Counted from the stretch's first letter, positions 28,749-37,571 are shown. The stretch: DNA of 64,000 nucleotides from Lachnospiraceae bacterium (GCA_015056865.1 SVFM01000013.1:17789-81788), one strand, 5' to 3'. Program-made: numbers and translations. The notes: generated by a model from the letters alone, not told the origin.

Positions 28749-28799
28749 AAAATGCGCCAATCCGCTAAAGTAGCAGGTTTGACGCATTTCTTTGTTTCT
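28749..28799 (+). terminator. Terminator after tRNA-Pro
   Basis: AAATGCG and CGCATTT pair, with an inner CCAATCCGC/GCAGGTTTG partial stem, followed by the T-rich CTTTGTTTCT. The 150 bp from here to the GH2 gene hold no gene; an AAGAAGCTTCTT palindrome lies near 28857. Confidence 0.6.
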
Positions 28800-28943
28800 A
28801 TAATTTTATGTTGTTGTATGCAAATACCCCTCTTAAATATGGTAGAAAGGTACATAAGAAGCTTCTTGCAAAGATGAATAAAGGTATGGGCAGAGAATAA
28901 TACTTTAAATAATAAGCCAATAACATAATAAGGAGGAAATGAC

Positions 28944-31184
28944 GTGAGAACAATTTTGAATTTCAACGCAAAATGGGCTTTTACCAAAATGGCTGACCAA
29001 GTGCCTGCAGAAATGCCCACCAAGTGGGACTGGGTAAATCTGCCCCATACTTGGAATGCTATCGATGGACAAGACGGTGGTAACGACTATTACCGTGGTA
29101 CCTGCTACTATGCAAAAACACTGGACAAGATGGATCTGCCCACAGCAGACAGATACTATCTGGAGATTAACGGCGCAAACTCTTCTGCAGATGTATATGT
29201 TAACGGCAAACATCTGGCCCATCATGACGGCGGCTACTCCATCTGGAGGGTAGATATTACCGATGCCCTCCAGCGCGATAACCTGTTTGTCATCGCAGTG
29301 GACAACGCCCCTAATGACAAAGTGTACCCTCAGGTTGCAGACTTTACCTTCTACGGCGGCCTGTACCGTAACGTAAATATTATTTGTGTAAATGAGTCCC
29401 ACTTTGATCTGGAATATTACGGAGGACCCGGCATTGCTGTTACCCCTCAGATTTGCGACAATGATGCCAAGATCATAATCAATACCTACATCACAAACCA
29501 CAAACCCGGGCAAAAGGTAGCTTATACCATCACTGATGCAGAGGGAAACCTGGTTGCATCTGCAACCGCTGATACAGAAGTAGAACTGGAGATTCAGAAT
29601 GTACATCTCTGGCACGGCAGAAAAGATCCTTATCTTTACACTGCGAAAGCAGAACTTACCGAAAATGGAACCGTACTGGATACAGTTTGTGCCAGATTTG
29701 GCTGCCGTACCTACAAAGTAGATCCCGAAAACGGCTTTATCTTAAACGGTGAAGAATATCCTCTGCGGGGCGTATCCCGCCACCAGGACAGATGGGGTAT
29801 TGGCAACGCCCTGCTGCCGGAGCATCACAAGGAAGATATTGAGTTAATCTATGAAGTAGGCGCTACCACCATTCGTCTGGCTCACTATCAGCATGATCAG
29901 TACTTCTATGATCTGTGCGATGAGTATGGAATGGTAATCTGGGCAGAGATTCCCTACATCTCCCAGCACATGCCTACCGCCAGAGAAAACACCATTTCCC
30001 AGATGACCGAACTGATCACTCAGAACTATAACCATACGTCCATCGTTGTGTGGGGCCTTTCCAATGAAATTACAATGAAGGACGATAAAGACCCGGATCT
30101 GTTGGAAAACCACAGAATCCTGAACGACCTGTGCCATAAGATGGATCCGACCCGTCCTACTACCATTGCAGCAGTTTCTCCCTGCCCCATCGACAGCCCC
30201 TATATCCAGATCCCGGATCTGGTATCCTACAACCACTACTTTGGCTGGTACGGCGGCGACACTACTATGAATGGCCCCTGGTTTGACAACTTCCACAAGC
30301 GCTGGCCCAACATTCCCATCGGCTGCTCCGAGTATGGCTGCGAGGCACTGAACTGGCACACCTCCAACCCTGTACAGGGAGATTACACCGAAGAGTATCA
30401 GGCCTACTACCATGAGGAATTGATCAAGCAGCTCTTTACCAGAAAATACATGTGGGCAACCCACGTTTGGAACATGTTTGACTTTGGTGCAGACGCACGA
30501 AGCGAAGGCGGCGAGAACGGTCAGAACCACAAGGGTCTGGTTACCATGGACCGCAAATACAAGAAGGATTCCTTCTACGCCTACAAGGCATGGCTCTCCG
30601 ATGATCCCTTTGTACACCTGTGCGGTAAGCGCTACGTTGACCGCGTGGAGGATGTGACCAAGGTTACCGTATACTCCAACCTTCCCGAGGTTGAACTCTT
30701 TGCAGGCGGCGTAAGCCAGGGCAAAAAGACTGCGGAAGATCACTTCTTCTACTTTGATGTGCCCAACGCAGGAGAAACCATTCTGGTGGCAGTTGCCGGT
30801 GACTGCAAGGATGAGAGCAAAATCCGCAAGGTGGAAGTGTTTAACGAAGATTACCGTCTGAAGGAAAAGAATGCCATCCTGAACTGGTTCGATATTACCG
30901 AAATAGAAGGACACTTCTCCCTCAACGACAAAATTGGCGATATCTTTGCCACCGTGCAGGGCAAGATGGTGATGCTGGACCTTATGGGCAAACTGCTTCC
31001 CCAGAAGGGCGACAAGGTTATGGGCGGCTTTGAAATGAACGATGCTATGATGCAGATGATGGGCGGCTTTACCGTACTGCGTCTCTCCGGCATGATCGGC
31101 ACCATGGGCATCAACCTTTCCAAGGAGGACCTGCTGGATCTGAACGCGAGACTCAATAAGATCAAAAAACCTAAGAAGAAATAA
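28944..31184 (+). CDS. Glycoside hydrolase family 2 (beta-galactosidase/glucuronidase type)
   Basis: A 746-residue GH2 enzyme starting at GTG (AGGAGG seven bases ahead; the nearby ATG is in a frame that stops at once). The sugar-binding domain has VNLPHTWNAIDGQDGG and FYGGLYRNV. In the barrel, the acid/base Glu is in VVWGLSNEITMK and the nucleophile Glu in IGCSEYGCEALNWH. The last 110 residues (FDITEIEGHFSLNDKIGDI to KKPKKK) form a separate, Met-rich C-terminal domain with a basic tail that I do not recognise. No signal peptide. It shares only family-level similarity with the 939-residue enzyme at 9572. Monocistronic, with a terminator behind. Confidence 0.88.
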   Translation: MRTILNFNAKWAFTKMADQVPAEMPTKWDWVNLPHTWNAIDGQDGGNDYYRGTCYYAKTLDKMDLPTADRYYLEINGANSSADVYVNGKHLAHHDGGYSIWRVDITDALQRDNLFVIAVDNAPNDKVYPQVADFTFYGGLYRNVNIICVNESHFDLEYYGGPGIAVTPQICDNDAKIIINTYITNHKPGQKVAYTITDAEGNLVASATADTEVELEIQNVHLWHGRKDPYLYTAKAELTENGTVLDTVCARFGCRTYKVDPENGFILNGEEYPLRGVSRHQDRWGIGNALLPEHHKEDIELIYEVGATTIRLAHYQHDQYFYDLCDEYGMVIWAEIPYISQHMPTARENTISQMTELITQNYNHTSIVVWGLSNEITMKDDKDPDLLENHRILNDLCHKMDPTRPTTIAAVSPCPIDSPYIQIPDLVSYNHYFGWYGGDTTMNGPWFDNFHKRWPNIPIGCSEYGCEALNWHTSNPVQGDYTEEYQAYYHEELIKQLFTRKYMWATHVWNMFDFGADARSEGGENGQNHKGLVTMDRKYKKDSFYAYKAWLSDDPFVHLCGKRYVDRVEDVTKVTVYSNLPEVELFAGGVSQGKKTAEDHFFYFDVPNAGETILVAVAGDCKDESKIRKVEVFNEDYRLKEKNAILNWFDITEIEGHFSLNDKIGDIFATVQGKMVMLDLMGKLLPQKGDKVMGGFEMNDAMMQMMGGFTVLRLSGMIGTMGINLSKEDLLDLNARLNKIKKPKKK

Positions 31185-31205
31185 ATATTTTTAACAGTTC
31201 TTGAC

Positions 31206-31238
31206 AGAGGCTGCCGCAAAAACGGTGGCCTCTTTTTC
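31206..31238 (+). terminator. Terminator of the GH2 gene
   Basis: AGAGGC and GCCTCT close a hairpin with inner GCCG/CGG pairing and an A-rich loop, followed by TTTTTCTT. Confidence 0.75.
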
Positions 31239-31284
31239 TTCAGGATATTCCGTCAGTTATCATATGTAAAACACCAACTAATAT

Positions 31285-31313
31285 TTGACGAAACAAGTAT
31301 TGGGCGTTAAAAT
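31285..31313 (+). promoter_or_regulatory. Promoter of the DUF554 gene
   Basis: TTGACG (31285-31290), 17-bp spacer, TAAAAT (31308-31313). Its position shows that translation must start downstream, at the ATG of 31357. Confidence 0.6.
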
Positions 31314-31356
31314 AATTGTTGTGAGTATTTACGACATAATCACGGAGGATGGAGCA

Positions 31357-32037
31357 ATGTTAGGCGTATGGGCTAATGTAGGCGCAGTGATCGCAGGTTC
31401 TCTGATCGGAATTCTGCTGAAAAAGGGAATGCCTGAAAAAATTTCAAGAGCCATGACAACAGCTGTAGCACTGGCAGTTCTTTACATAGGTATCGATGGT
31501 ATGCTAAGCGGCCAGAATACTCTGGTTCTGGTGCTCTCCATGGTCATCGGTGGGCTGATCGGCAATTTCTTAGATCTGGACCGTCACCTAGAGAATGTAG
31601 GCAAAAGGATCGAAAATAAATTTCAAAAAGGCGGCGGCAATGGCTCCCTGGCCGAGGGCTTTGTCAGCGCCACCCTGCTTTTTTGCGTGGGCGCCATGAC
31701 CATTGTAGGCGCACTTCAATCTGGACTTTCCGGCGATCATGAGATGCAGTTTACCAAAGCCATTTTGGACTTTATTTCCTCCATTGTACTGGCCTCCGCT
31801 CTAGGCGTCGGTGTTATACTGGCATCTATCTCTGTGCTGTTACTGCAGGGTTCTATTGTGCTGTTAGCTCAAGTGGCTGCTCCTTTTTTAACGGATTACG
31901 TGATAGGCGAGATGACCTGCGTGGGCTCCGTGCTGATCTTTGCTCTGGCTCTTAACATGTTGGGTATCACCAGGATCAAACTGATGAATTTTGTCCCGGC
32001 TATCTTTATACCCATTTTACTGTGTAGGTTTATGTAA
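31357..32037 (+). CDS. DUF554 family membrane protein
   Basis: A 226-residue integral membrane protein with about seven hydrophobic segments. It begins MLGVWANVGAVIAGSLIGILL and contains FVSATLLFCVGAMTIVGALQSGLSGD, the hallmark of the DUF554 (YdfK-like) family. A transporter-like role is suspected for the family but not proven. The ATG at 31357 has GGAGG and lies below a good promoter. Monocistronic between two terminators. Confidence 0.85.
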   Translation: MLGVWANVGAVIAGSLIGILLKKGMPEKISRAMTTAVALAVLYIGIDGMLSGQNTLVLVLSMVIGGLIGNFLDLDRHLENVGKRIENKFQKGGGNGSLAEGFVSATLLFCVGAMTIVGALQSGLSGDHEMQFTKAILDFISSIVLASALGVGVILASISVLLLQGSIVLLAQVAAPFLTDYVIGEMTCVGSVLIFALALNMLGITRIKLMNFVPAIFIPILLCRFM

Positions 32038-32064
32038 GTTTAAAGGAAATATAATCATTTTGAA

Positions 32065-32092
32065 ACGGGGCAGGTGATCTGCCCCGTCTTTT
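32065..32092. terminator. Bidirectional hairpin terminator
   Basis: ACGGGGCAG (32065-32073) pairs perfectly with CTGCCCCGT (32079-32087). CTTTTAT follows on the plus strand (DUF554 gene) and TTTCAAAATG on the minus strand (esterase operon). Confidence 0.8.
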
Positions 32093-32106
32093 ATATGGAT
32101 ATCTAA

Positions 32107-32916
32107 CTAACACACAAACCCAAACAGTCTGTTCAACCATTTGATGCTCCATTCCACCCAACGAGCATTATACGGATTGTAGGTACCCACCTCTCTGGTA
32201 CAGGTAGACATACCATGAGCACCATCAGGAAATACGTGGAGCTCGAAAGGTACTTTGGCTGCAGACAAAGCCGCTGCCATTTTTAGACTGTTTTCCACCG
32301 GCACACAATCATCCGAGGCTGTATGCCACAAGAAAGCAGGCGGTGTCTGTGCATCCACGTGCTGATCCAAGCCAAACCATTCATAGTCCGGGCTGCCTTT
32401 GTCGGCACCGCTGACTGTCTCAATAGATCCTACATGTGCATATTCATCAGCGGTGATGACCGGGTAGCACAAGACCATAGCATCCGGCCTGATATGCTCG
32501 TCTCTGTCAAATGCTTTTAAAAATCTTTCTTCATTAAACAAAGTTCCCATAGAACCTGCCAGATGACCGCCAGCTGAAAATCCGCATACCACCACCTTAT
32601 CCGGATCCACATTCCACTTTCTGGCATTCTTTCTCACATGCGCCACCGTGGCTGCCAATTGACACAAAGGGCGCAGGTCTCTGGCCTGCTCTCCCAATGC
32701 ATAATAGAGAATAAACGCATTATAGCCTGCCCCATAGTAGGCTCTGGCCGCCGGCTCCGCCTCTCTGTCCGACAACATGCCATATCCTCCGCCCGGGCAG
32801 ACAATAACTGTGGGGTGTTTGTAAGGATCCCTGGCATCACTTTCATGGTTGTCATGTATAATTGCTGTAACTCTGCAATCCTCCGTTCCCTCCGGAGCAA
32901 AATCAAACACCTTCAT
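32107..32916 (-). CDS. Alpha/beta hydrolase (carbohydrate esterase-like)
   Basis: A 269-residue serine hydrolase. The oxyanion-hole region is VIVCPGGGYGMLSDREAEP, the nucleophile elbow VVCGFSAGGHLAGS (GxSAGG), the acid Asp in the TASDDCVPVENSL region, and the His in VFPDGAHGMS. This set is that of BD-FAE/acetyl-xylan-esterase-like enzymes that deacylate sugars. The frame opens at a GTG at 32964 overlapping the upstream gene, but the ATG at 32916 has AAAGGG at correct distance. Third gene of a reverse operon after MATE and DUF4432. No signal peptide, so it works on imported acylated sugars. Confidence 0.82.
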   Translation of the reverse strand: MKVFDFAPEGTEDCRVTAIIHDNHESDARDPYKHPTVIVCPGGGYGMLSDREAEPAARAYYGAGYNAFILYYALGEQARDLRPLCQLAATVAHVRKNARKWNVDPDKVVVCGFSAGGHLAGSMGTLFNEERFLKAFDRDEHIRPDAMVLCYPVITADEYAHVGSIETVSGADKGSPDYEWFGLDQHVDAQTPPAFLWHTASDDCVPVENSLKMAAALSAAKVPFELHVFPDGAHGMSTCTREVGTYNPYNARWVEWSIKWLNRLFGFVC

Positions 32917-32939
32917 TACGTATCCCTTTCCGGCAACTC

Positions 32940-33941
32940 TTATTGGCTGGTATATTTCTTCCACCGTTCAATGCCGTCTATCAGTTCAATCGCTACCTGA
33001 TACTGTACCGCCTCATCAGGCTTCAGGAAAGTAAGATTCCCTTCCTCACGCATCTGTGCCCTGCCGTCGGGATGACTGTTGCCGGGCTCCAGACCCATCA
33101 CATATTCCCTTTCACCCATCATCTTCCACTGGGTAAAGAAGGGCAGATTCTTCGCATCGTAGCGGATCATCAGTCCTGCGTTTACTTCCGGATTGAAAAT
33201 TCCCGCTTTGCCTTCCCCTGCAAATTTATGATAAAAGCACTGCTCTTCGTAGCATGCTTGAGGCGCAGGAATCTCCTGCCAGTGGTCGATCCCTTTTGCC
33301 GCCTCCTCCGTTCTGGGAGCAACATCCACGGAAGGAATGTACAGCTGTGCCTTTTCACTGAGCAGCGGATAGCCCATGTTCATATGATACAGGATCAGTG
33401 CAGGCACTGTCTTGTCCCCGCAATTGGTGATCTTATCTGTGATCGTGATCTTATTCTCCTTCAGGCTGCAGCAGATATGGCGGTGCATAGTCAATTTATC
33501 GCCGAAAAAAGCCTCCTCGGGAACTACTGCCTTAATATGCAGACTGTCCTCTTCTTCCACCCAGTAAATGTGCTCAGCCGGCTGGTTGCCGATAGAGCCG
33601 TGGAGGGGGAACTGCTCTCCCTCATCCTCGCAGGGGTTACCTACTGCCCGCAGTCCGCAGGTGGTCAAAAATCCCGCCGTAAAGGACTTCAGGAACCCCG
33701 CATCCTTGTCATCATAATAGGCCGGAGCTACATAGCCGGTGGGTGAGAAATAACCCATATTGATCCCCTTAAAGCTTAGTCTGGAAATGTCTGCGCCGCG
33801 ATCTGCCGACACCGTAAACTCCAATCCTTTGCCGTTTTTTACTTGGAAAAGGCGCATTCCGTCGCCCTTACCTCCTACCAAGCGGTGCTCCTCCACACCG
33901 TAAATCTGACTGTCATGTCCAATATACTTGTTTCTTGCCAT
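32940..33941 (-). CDS. DUF4432 / aldose 1-epimerase-like protein
   Basis: A 333-residue galactose-mutarotase-fold protein. Family blocks are GMRLFQVKNGKGLEFTVSADRGADISRL, YFSPTGYVAP, CGLRAVGNPCEDEGEQFPLHGSIGN and LEPGNSHPDGR. DUF4432 proteins bind sugar rings in a beta-supersandwich and probably interconvert anomers or isomers of acidic or neutral sugars. Cytosolic. Downstream of the MATE gene in a reverse operon with the esterase, suggesting a small sugar-processing unit. Confidence 0.82.
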   Translation of the reverse strand: MARNKYIGHDSQIYGVEEHRLVGGKGDGMRLFQVKNGKGLEFTVSADRGADISRLSFKGINMGYFSPTGYVAPAYYDDKDAGFLKSFTAGFLTTCGLRAVGNPCEDEGEQFPLHGSIGNQPAEHIYWVEEEDSLHIKAVVPEEAFFGDKLTMHRHICCSLKENKITITDKITNCGDKTVPALILYHMNMGYPLLSEKAQLYIPSVDVAPRTEEAAKGIDHWQEIPAPQACYEEQCFYHKFAGEGKAGIFNPEVNAGLMIRYDAKNLPFFTQWKMMGEREYVMGLEPGNSHPDGRAQMREEGNLTFLKPDEAVQYQVAIELIDGIERWKKYTSQ

Positions 33942-33977
33942 ACTTCTTACCCCTTCTTTATGATATTTTTATTAAGT

Positions 33978-35363
33978 TTAAGCATTCTGCTTGCCGTTCA
34001 ACTCCCCGGTAGCCTTGATCTTCTTAATCCACTTTCCACTCCGCAGCCGGATCACGCACCACACTGCCTTCAGCACTTGATCGATCTTTAGAACAAAATA
34101 GATCCAAAAAGCCGGCAAATGCAATACCAGGCCTGCAAGCACGCCCAATGGTATGGAAGCAACCCAGAGAAATATATTATCCGCCAGCATCAGCACCTTG
34201 GTGTCTCCGCCGCCCCGCAGTACTCCCTTAGTCATGATACTGTTGGTAGCCTGAAAGACAATGATAATACTGATAGATAACATCAGTTGCCAGGCAATGG
34301 CCTGTGTCTCAGGTGTCAGATTATAAGCTTTGATAATCGGTCCGCTGATCAGCAGTACAATTCCTGCAGCCACCAGACCAAACAAAATTCCAAGGCCTAA
34401 AAAGGCATAACCCTGCCTGTGAGCCTTTTCCCGGTCCCCCTCACCCAAGGTATAGCCGGTCACGATAGCTCCGGCCTGGGAGGATCCTTGGATCATCACG
34501 GAACTAAGCTGCTGAGTCACCGCCGTTACCGCATTGGCAGCCACAAAGCTCTCTCCTAGGCGACCAATGACCATGGCCACAGAATTGTTGCCCAGAGCCA
34601 GAATTCCGTCGCTGACCAGCACGGGAATACTGATGCGGATGTATTCTCTCCACAGACTCCCCACCCGGCTAAACAGATCCTTGATCCGATAACCGATCTC
34701 TTTGTCTTTCAATATGAGATAACCGCAAATTACCGCAAATTCAAAAATACGAGCGATCAACGTACCCAGAGCCGCGCCGGCGGTCTCCATTCGGGGTGCA
34801 CCAAATTTACCAAAAATAAATATGTAATTGGCTCCCACATTGATGAAGAAAGCCGCTATGGAGGTATACAGCGGAATTCTAACCTGGCCCACGTTGCGCA
34901 GCACAATGGTACTGGTCAGGGACAGTCCAAGCAGAAAATAGGTTGCCACAGACCACTTCAGATATTCTATGCCGTATCCGATGATTGCCTCCTCATCCGT
35001 GTAGATCAGCATGATCTGCCTTGGCAGAAATATAGTTGCCACACAAAACAAAGCCGACATGGCCAGACAAAGCCGCAACATGATGGTAATGGTATCTTTC
35101 AGAGACCTTATTTCCTTCATTCCATAATAACGGGCCACCAGCACAGATGCTCCCATACCAATACCCATACAAAATATGTGAAAAATATTGATAAACTGGT
35201 TTGCCAAGGACACTGCCGAAAGCTGGGTTTCACCCACCACACCAATCATAATGGTATCCATCATATTCACTCCGGTGGTGATCAGCCCCTGCAATGCAAT
35301 GGGTATGGCAATGCGCGCCACAGACAAATAAAATGATTTATCCTTCACGTACAACTTCTGCAT
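33978..35363 (-). CDS. MATE family efflux transporter
   Basis: A protein of about 461 residues with twelve transmembrane segments. MATE features are IAIPIALQGLITTGVNMMDTIMIG in helix 1, the SLANQFINIFHIF helix, NVGQVRIPLYTSIAAFFINVGANYIFIFG at the end of the first half, and AVTQQLSSVMIQGSSQAGAIVTGYTLGEGD in the second. These pumps export drugs or metabolites using Na+ or H+. The frame runs ten codons upstream to a GTG without ribosome site; the ATG at 35363 has GGAG ten to twelve bases ahead. First gene of the MATE, DUF4432, esterase operon. Confidence 0.9.
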   Translation of the reverse strand: MQKLYVKDKSFYLSVARIAIPIALQGLITTGVNMMDTIMIGVVGETQLSAVSLANQFINIFHIFCMGIGMGASVLVARYYGMKEIRSLKDTITIMLRLCLAMSALFCVATIFLPRQIMLIYTDEEAIIGYGIEYLKWSVATYFLLGLSLTSTIVLRNVGQVRIPLYTSIAAFFINVGANYIFIFGKFGAPRMETAGAALGTLIARIFEFAVICGYLILKDKEIGYRIKDLFSRVGSLWREYIRISIPVLVSDGILALGNNSVAMVIGRLGESFVAANAVTAVTQQLSSVMIQGSSQAGAIVTGYTLGEGDREKAHRQGYAFLGLGILFGLVAAGIVLLISGPIIKAYNLTPETQAIAWQLMLSISIIIVFQATNSIMTKGVLRGGGDTKVLMLADNIFLWVASIPLGVLAGLVLHLPAFWIYFVLKIDQVLKAVWCVIRLRSGKWIKKIKATGELNGKQNA

Positions 35364-35666
35364 CTCTCTATTGTCTCCTCGGTAGGTCTTCACTTTATTG
35401 TCTTATATTTTAACTCTTTTTCAGCGAATCTGCAAGTAAACCATGATACAGACAGATAAATAAGTCGCATAGAACAAGGCTTTTCAACCTCTACTGCGTA
35501 GCCTTCTTCCATAATCCAGGTTTCTGAAAAGTCATTTTTGCCTTTTTTCTCCCAATTCCCTTTTGTGTTCCCGGGTATATGTTAGGGTAAGCTAATGTAG
35601 ATTTATTCATCAGGAGACATAAAATGAGGCCCCATCCTTTCTGGTGGACCCTCACCGATATTCAAT

Positions 35667-35987
35667 TCATTCTGCCAACTCTGTGGGCTTACCCTGCTTC
35701 TTGCGATTTACAAGCCACCAAATCCCCCAACCAACGCCACACATAAACAGCATAAAACCAGTAAAAATAGCTAAAAACAGATATCCAAGACCGTCCCAAT
35801 CATTACTGCTTTTACCCATGCAATAAAAAATAATTGCAGCGATTGAAAGTACGATAACAGGCAACAACCGAATAGCTTTGCTCTTGACCTTGAAACAGAG
35901 CAAAAGCTGAACTGGTAAAAGCACAATGATAGAAAAAATCAAAATAAATGTAGCGAGGTTTATGTCACCGATCCAAACATCAAACAT
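35667..35987 (-). CDS. Small multi-pass membrane protein of unknown function
   Basis: A 106-residue protein with three clear hydrophobic helices (ATFILIFSIIVLLPVQLLLCF, LLPVIVLSIAAIIFYCMG, YLFLAIFTGFMLFMCGVGWGIWWLV, written as blocks) and a basic tail NRKKQGKPTE. A strong AAGGAGGG site precedes the ATG. I do not recognise the family. A hairpin TGAGG/CCTCA followed by TTTTATG around 35625-35655 could end its transcript. Confidence 0.6.
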   Translation of the reverse strand: MFDVWIGDINLATFILIFSIIVLLPVQLLLCFKVKSKAIRLLPVIVLSIAAIIFYCMGKSSNDWDGLGYLFLAIFTGFMLFMCGVGWGIWWLVNRKKQGKPTELAE

Positions 35988-36123
35988 ACTTGTATCCCTC
36001 CTTAATATTATTTGCCTTTACTTATATAGACACTGATAATTTCAAAAAGTTACATTTTAATTATATTTTACATTATTTTTCAGCACATATCAACGCATAA
36101 AAAGTGTCCACTACTGGTGAGCA

Positions 36124-36518
36124 CTTCGAAAAGCTACGTTTTGTAGATTTATTCTAGGGATTGTATCTTTATACATACGATTTTATCCGCAACACGGAAA
36201 AGAATTGGGACTATTTTTTATATTGACCCTCAACATCTTTTGTGGTAATTTGTTGTCAACAATAAGATTTTTTTAAGTACAAAACTTCTATCAATTGTAA
36301 ACAATACAGAACTGAATAACGAAGAAAAAGCCGTTCAGCTTCAAGGGTATCTGGTTCAAACAGAAATAATGCCCCACATGCATGCAATTGAAGTTGAAAA
36401 TGACCGTAGATTTTTACTAAATACGTATTATGACCAACTCAACTATATTGGAAAAAGTAAGGCTATTGAGCAGTTAGAAATGCTTACTAAAATACCTGCA
36501 TACACCAAAGAATTGTAA
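36124..36518 (+). pseudogene. Decayed membrane-protein gene with a frameshift at a T7 run
   Basis: Two overlapping start-less frames join at the T7 run near 36268-36274. The first (36124-36275) reads a hydrophobic segment (GLFFILTLNIFCGNLLSTIRFF), then stops. The second (36249-36518) continues LSTKLLSIVNNTELNNEE and ends KIPAYTKEL. A one-base slip at the T run would give about 130 continuous residues. No start codon or ribosome site is seen at the 5' end, so it is likely a remnant; a sequencing or assembly slip is also possible. Family not recognised. Confidence 0.4.
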
Positions 36519-36647
36519 TTCCAATTTGATTATTGCCCTGAGGAATACCCAAAAAATATTGAACCATGACAATACAATATGCTTAATTGGGCGGCCGATA
36601 GAGCGGCTATGTACCCGTTCCGAGTCTTGCGGAAGGGGGAAATGCTT

Positions 36648-36728
36648 ATGAGTACATACGAGGAGTTTATGATAATTCTGACCGTAGGTCTTTTGATTGT
36701 TGCTATTTTAAATCTAAAAAATAAGTAA
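36648..36728 (+). CDS. Small hydrophobic type I toxin (holin-like toxin family)
   Basis: A 26-residue ORF, MSTYEEFMIILTVGLLIVAI then LNLKNK: short polar head, one membrane-spanning helix, basic tail. This matches the small putative holin-like toxins (TxpA/BsrG type) of Firmicutes. GGAAGGGGG lies 11 bases upstream and the leader GCGGCC...GAGTCTTGCGGAAGGGGG resembles that of the family. A possible promoter is TTGAAC (36559-36564) with CTTAAT (36582-36587). The stop codon lies in a perfect 10-bp hairpin shared with a convergent antisense RNA. Overproduction of such peptides depolarises the membrane. Confidence 0.72.
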   Translation: MSTYEEFMIILTVGLLIVAILNLKNK

Positions 36729-36826
36729 ACCGCCCTGCTCTCTGGTAAAGAATAGGCGGTTTACTTAGTAATCCATAATATTCGCCGGGACGGGAAGCCT
36801 TAACCTTCCTTATCGGCTGTCTTGTT
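36715..36826 (-). ncRNA. Predicted antisense antitoxin RNA
   Basis: On the minus strand a promoter TTGAAA-17-TATAAT (36861-36833) predicts a transcript from about 36826 running to a hairpin GTAAACCGCC/GGCGGTTTAC (36764-36725) followed by TTATTTTTT. It would cover the last 14 bases of the toxin frame and its 3' UTR. No ORF of note lies in it. This layout (3'-overlapping, convergent) matches type I modules such as txpA/RatA. Confidence 0.6.
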
Positions 36827-36832
36827 AAGTAT

Positions 36833-36861
36833 ATTATATGTCATATATAAAAATATTTCAA
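36833..36861 (-). promoter_or_regulatory. Promoter of the antisense RNA
   Basis: TTGAAA (36861-36856), 17-bp spacer, TATAAT (36838-36833), reading toward the toxin gene. Confidence 0.65.
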
Positions 36862-37036
36862 CTAATATTTGGTTAAAAAGGGGCCATGCGTCAACGAATA
36901 GGAACTATTTTCTTTATATCATTGGCAGAGATAATTGGAAATCACTACTTCTTGATTTGTCATGACAAATTTCATGACAAAAAATGATACAAAATCCACT
37001 TTTTTATCACAATTACGAATTGTATTTCAGACATAC

Positions 37037-37092
37037 AAAAAGGCCTAAAAACGTTGATTTTAAGCAGTTTTTAACGTATTTTCGGCCTTTTT
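37037..37092 (-). terminator. Terminator behind tRNA-Gly
   Basis: AAAAAGGCC...ACGTT pairs with AACGT...GGCCTTTTT over nearly 19 positions, with a 17-nt loop, ending in a T run on the minus strand; the A run on the other side makes it usable from the plus strand too. The rest of 36770-37036 holds no gene. Confidence 0.75.
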
Positions 37093-37099
37093 CATTGAC

Positions 37100-37170
37100 A
37101 GCAGATAACGGGAATCGAACCCGCCTCTCCAGCTTGGGAAGCTAGCATTCTACCGATGAACTATATCTGC
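37100..37170 (-). tRNA. tRNA-Gly (anticodon CCC)
   Basis: Minus-strand 71-nt cloverleaf. Acceptor GCAGATA/TATCTGC; D arm GTTC-ATCGGTA-GAAT; anticodon stem CTAGC/GCTGG (one G-U) with loop TTCCCAA (anticodon CCC); T arm GCGGG-TTCGATT-CCCGT. No encoded CCA. A promoter TTGCAA-16-TAAAAT lies at 37210-37183. Confidence 0.9.
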
Positions 37171-37223
37171 GCTACAACTTGTATTTTAACATATTTAAGA
37201 AAGATTGCAACCTTTTTTTCCGC

Positions 37224-37571
37224 TTACAACAGATGTACAGGTAATTCCTCAGTCAAATGACATGCCTGGCTGCCTGTAGCCTCCTGCTCCAAAAGCTTCT
37301 CAGCCTGAGGGCTAAGACTTGCGATCACATTCGCAGTCACAGCCGCCTTAGGTGCTGCTGTTTTTGTTGTTGCAGCCTTGGATGTTGTCTTCTTAGCTGA
37401 TGTTGTCTTTGCTGTGGTAGTTTTTGTACCTGTTGTCTTGGATGCTGCAGGCTTCTTAGCCTGTGCTACAGGTTCTGCTGTAGCGGCCTCTACCACTGCT
37501 GTTTCAGCTACGGGTTTTGTCTCTACATTTGCTTTTGTTGCTCTTTTAATACTTCCTGCTCCTACTGACAT
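37224..37571 (-). CDS. Lys/Ala/Thr-rich small protein, candidate McdB-like partner of ParA
   Basis: A 115-residue low-complexity protein. Residues 20-80 are almost wholly A, K, T, S and P in irregular KTT/AKTT/AAP repeats, predicted disordered and strongly basic. The C-terminal 35 residues (NVIASLSPQAEKLLEQEATG) look foldable, with a short helix. The ATG overlaps the ParA stop by 10 bp, so the two are made together. Position after ParA, size, charge and disorder fit a McdB-type adaptor linking ParA to a cargo. No sequence match to known McdB can be claimed; a histone-H1-like DNA-binding protein is the alternative. Confidence 0.55.
   Translation of the reverse strand: MSVGAGSIKRATKANVETKPVAETAVVEAATAEPVAQAKKPAASKTTGTKTTTAKTTSAKKTTSKAATTKTAAPKAAVTANVIASLSPQAEKLLEQEATGSQACHLTEELPVHLL

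Noticed and set aside
29844..30914. 356-residue minus-strand ORF inside the GH2 gene
   Set aside because: Antisense shadow; the GH2 catalytic motifs are on the other strand and no ribosome site precedes it.
37224..37571. Pure compositional artefact for the Lys/Ala/Thr-rich ORF
   Set aside because: Overlap with parA in the same operon and a non-repetitive C-terminus argue for a real gene, so it was kept.
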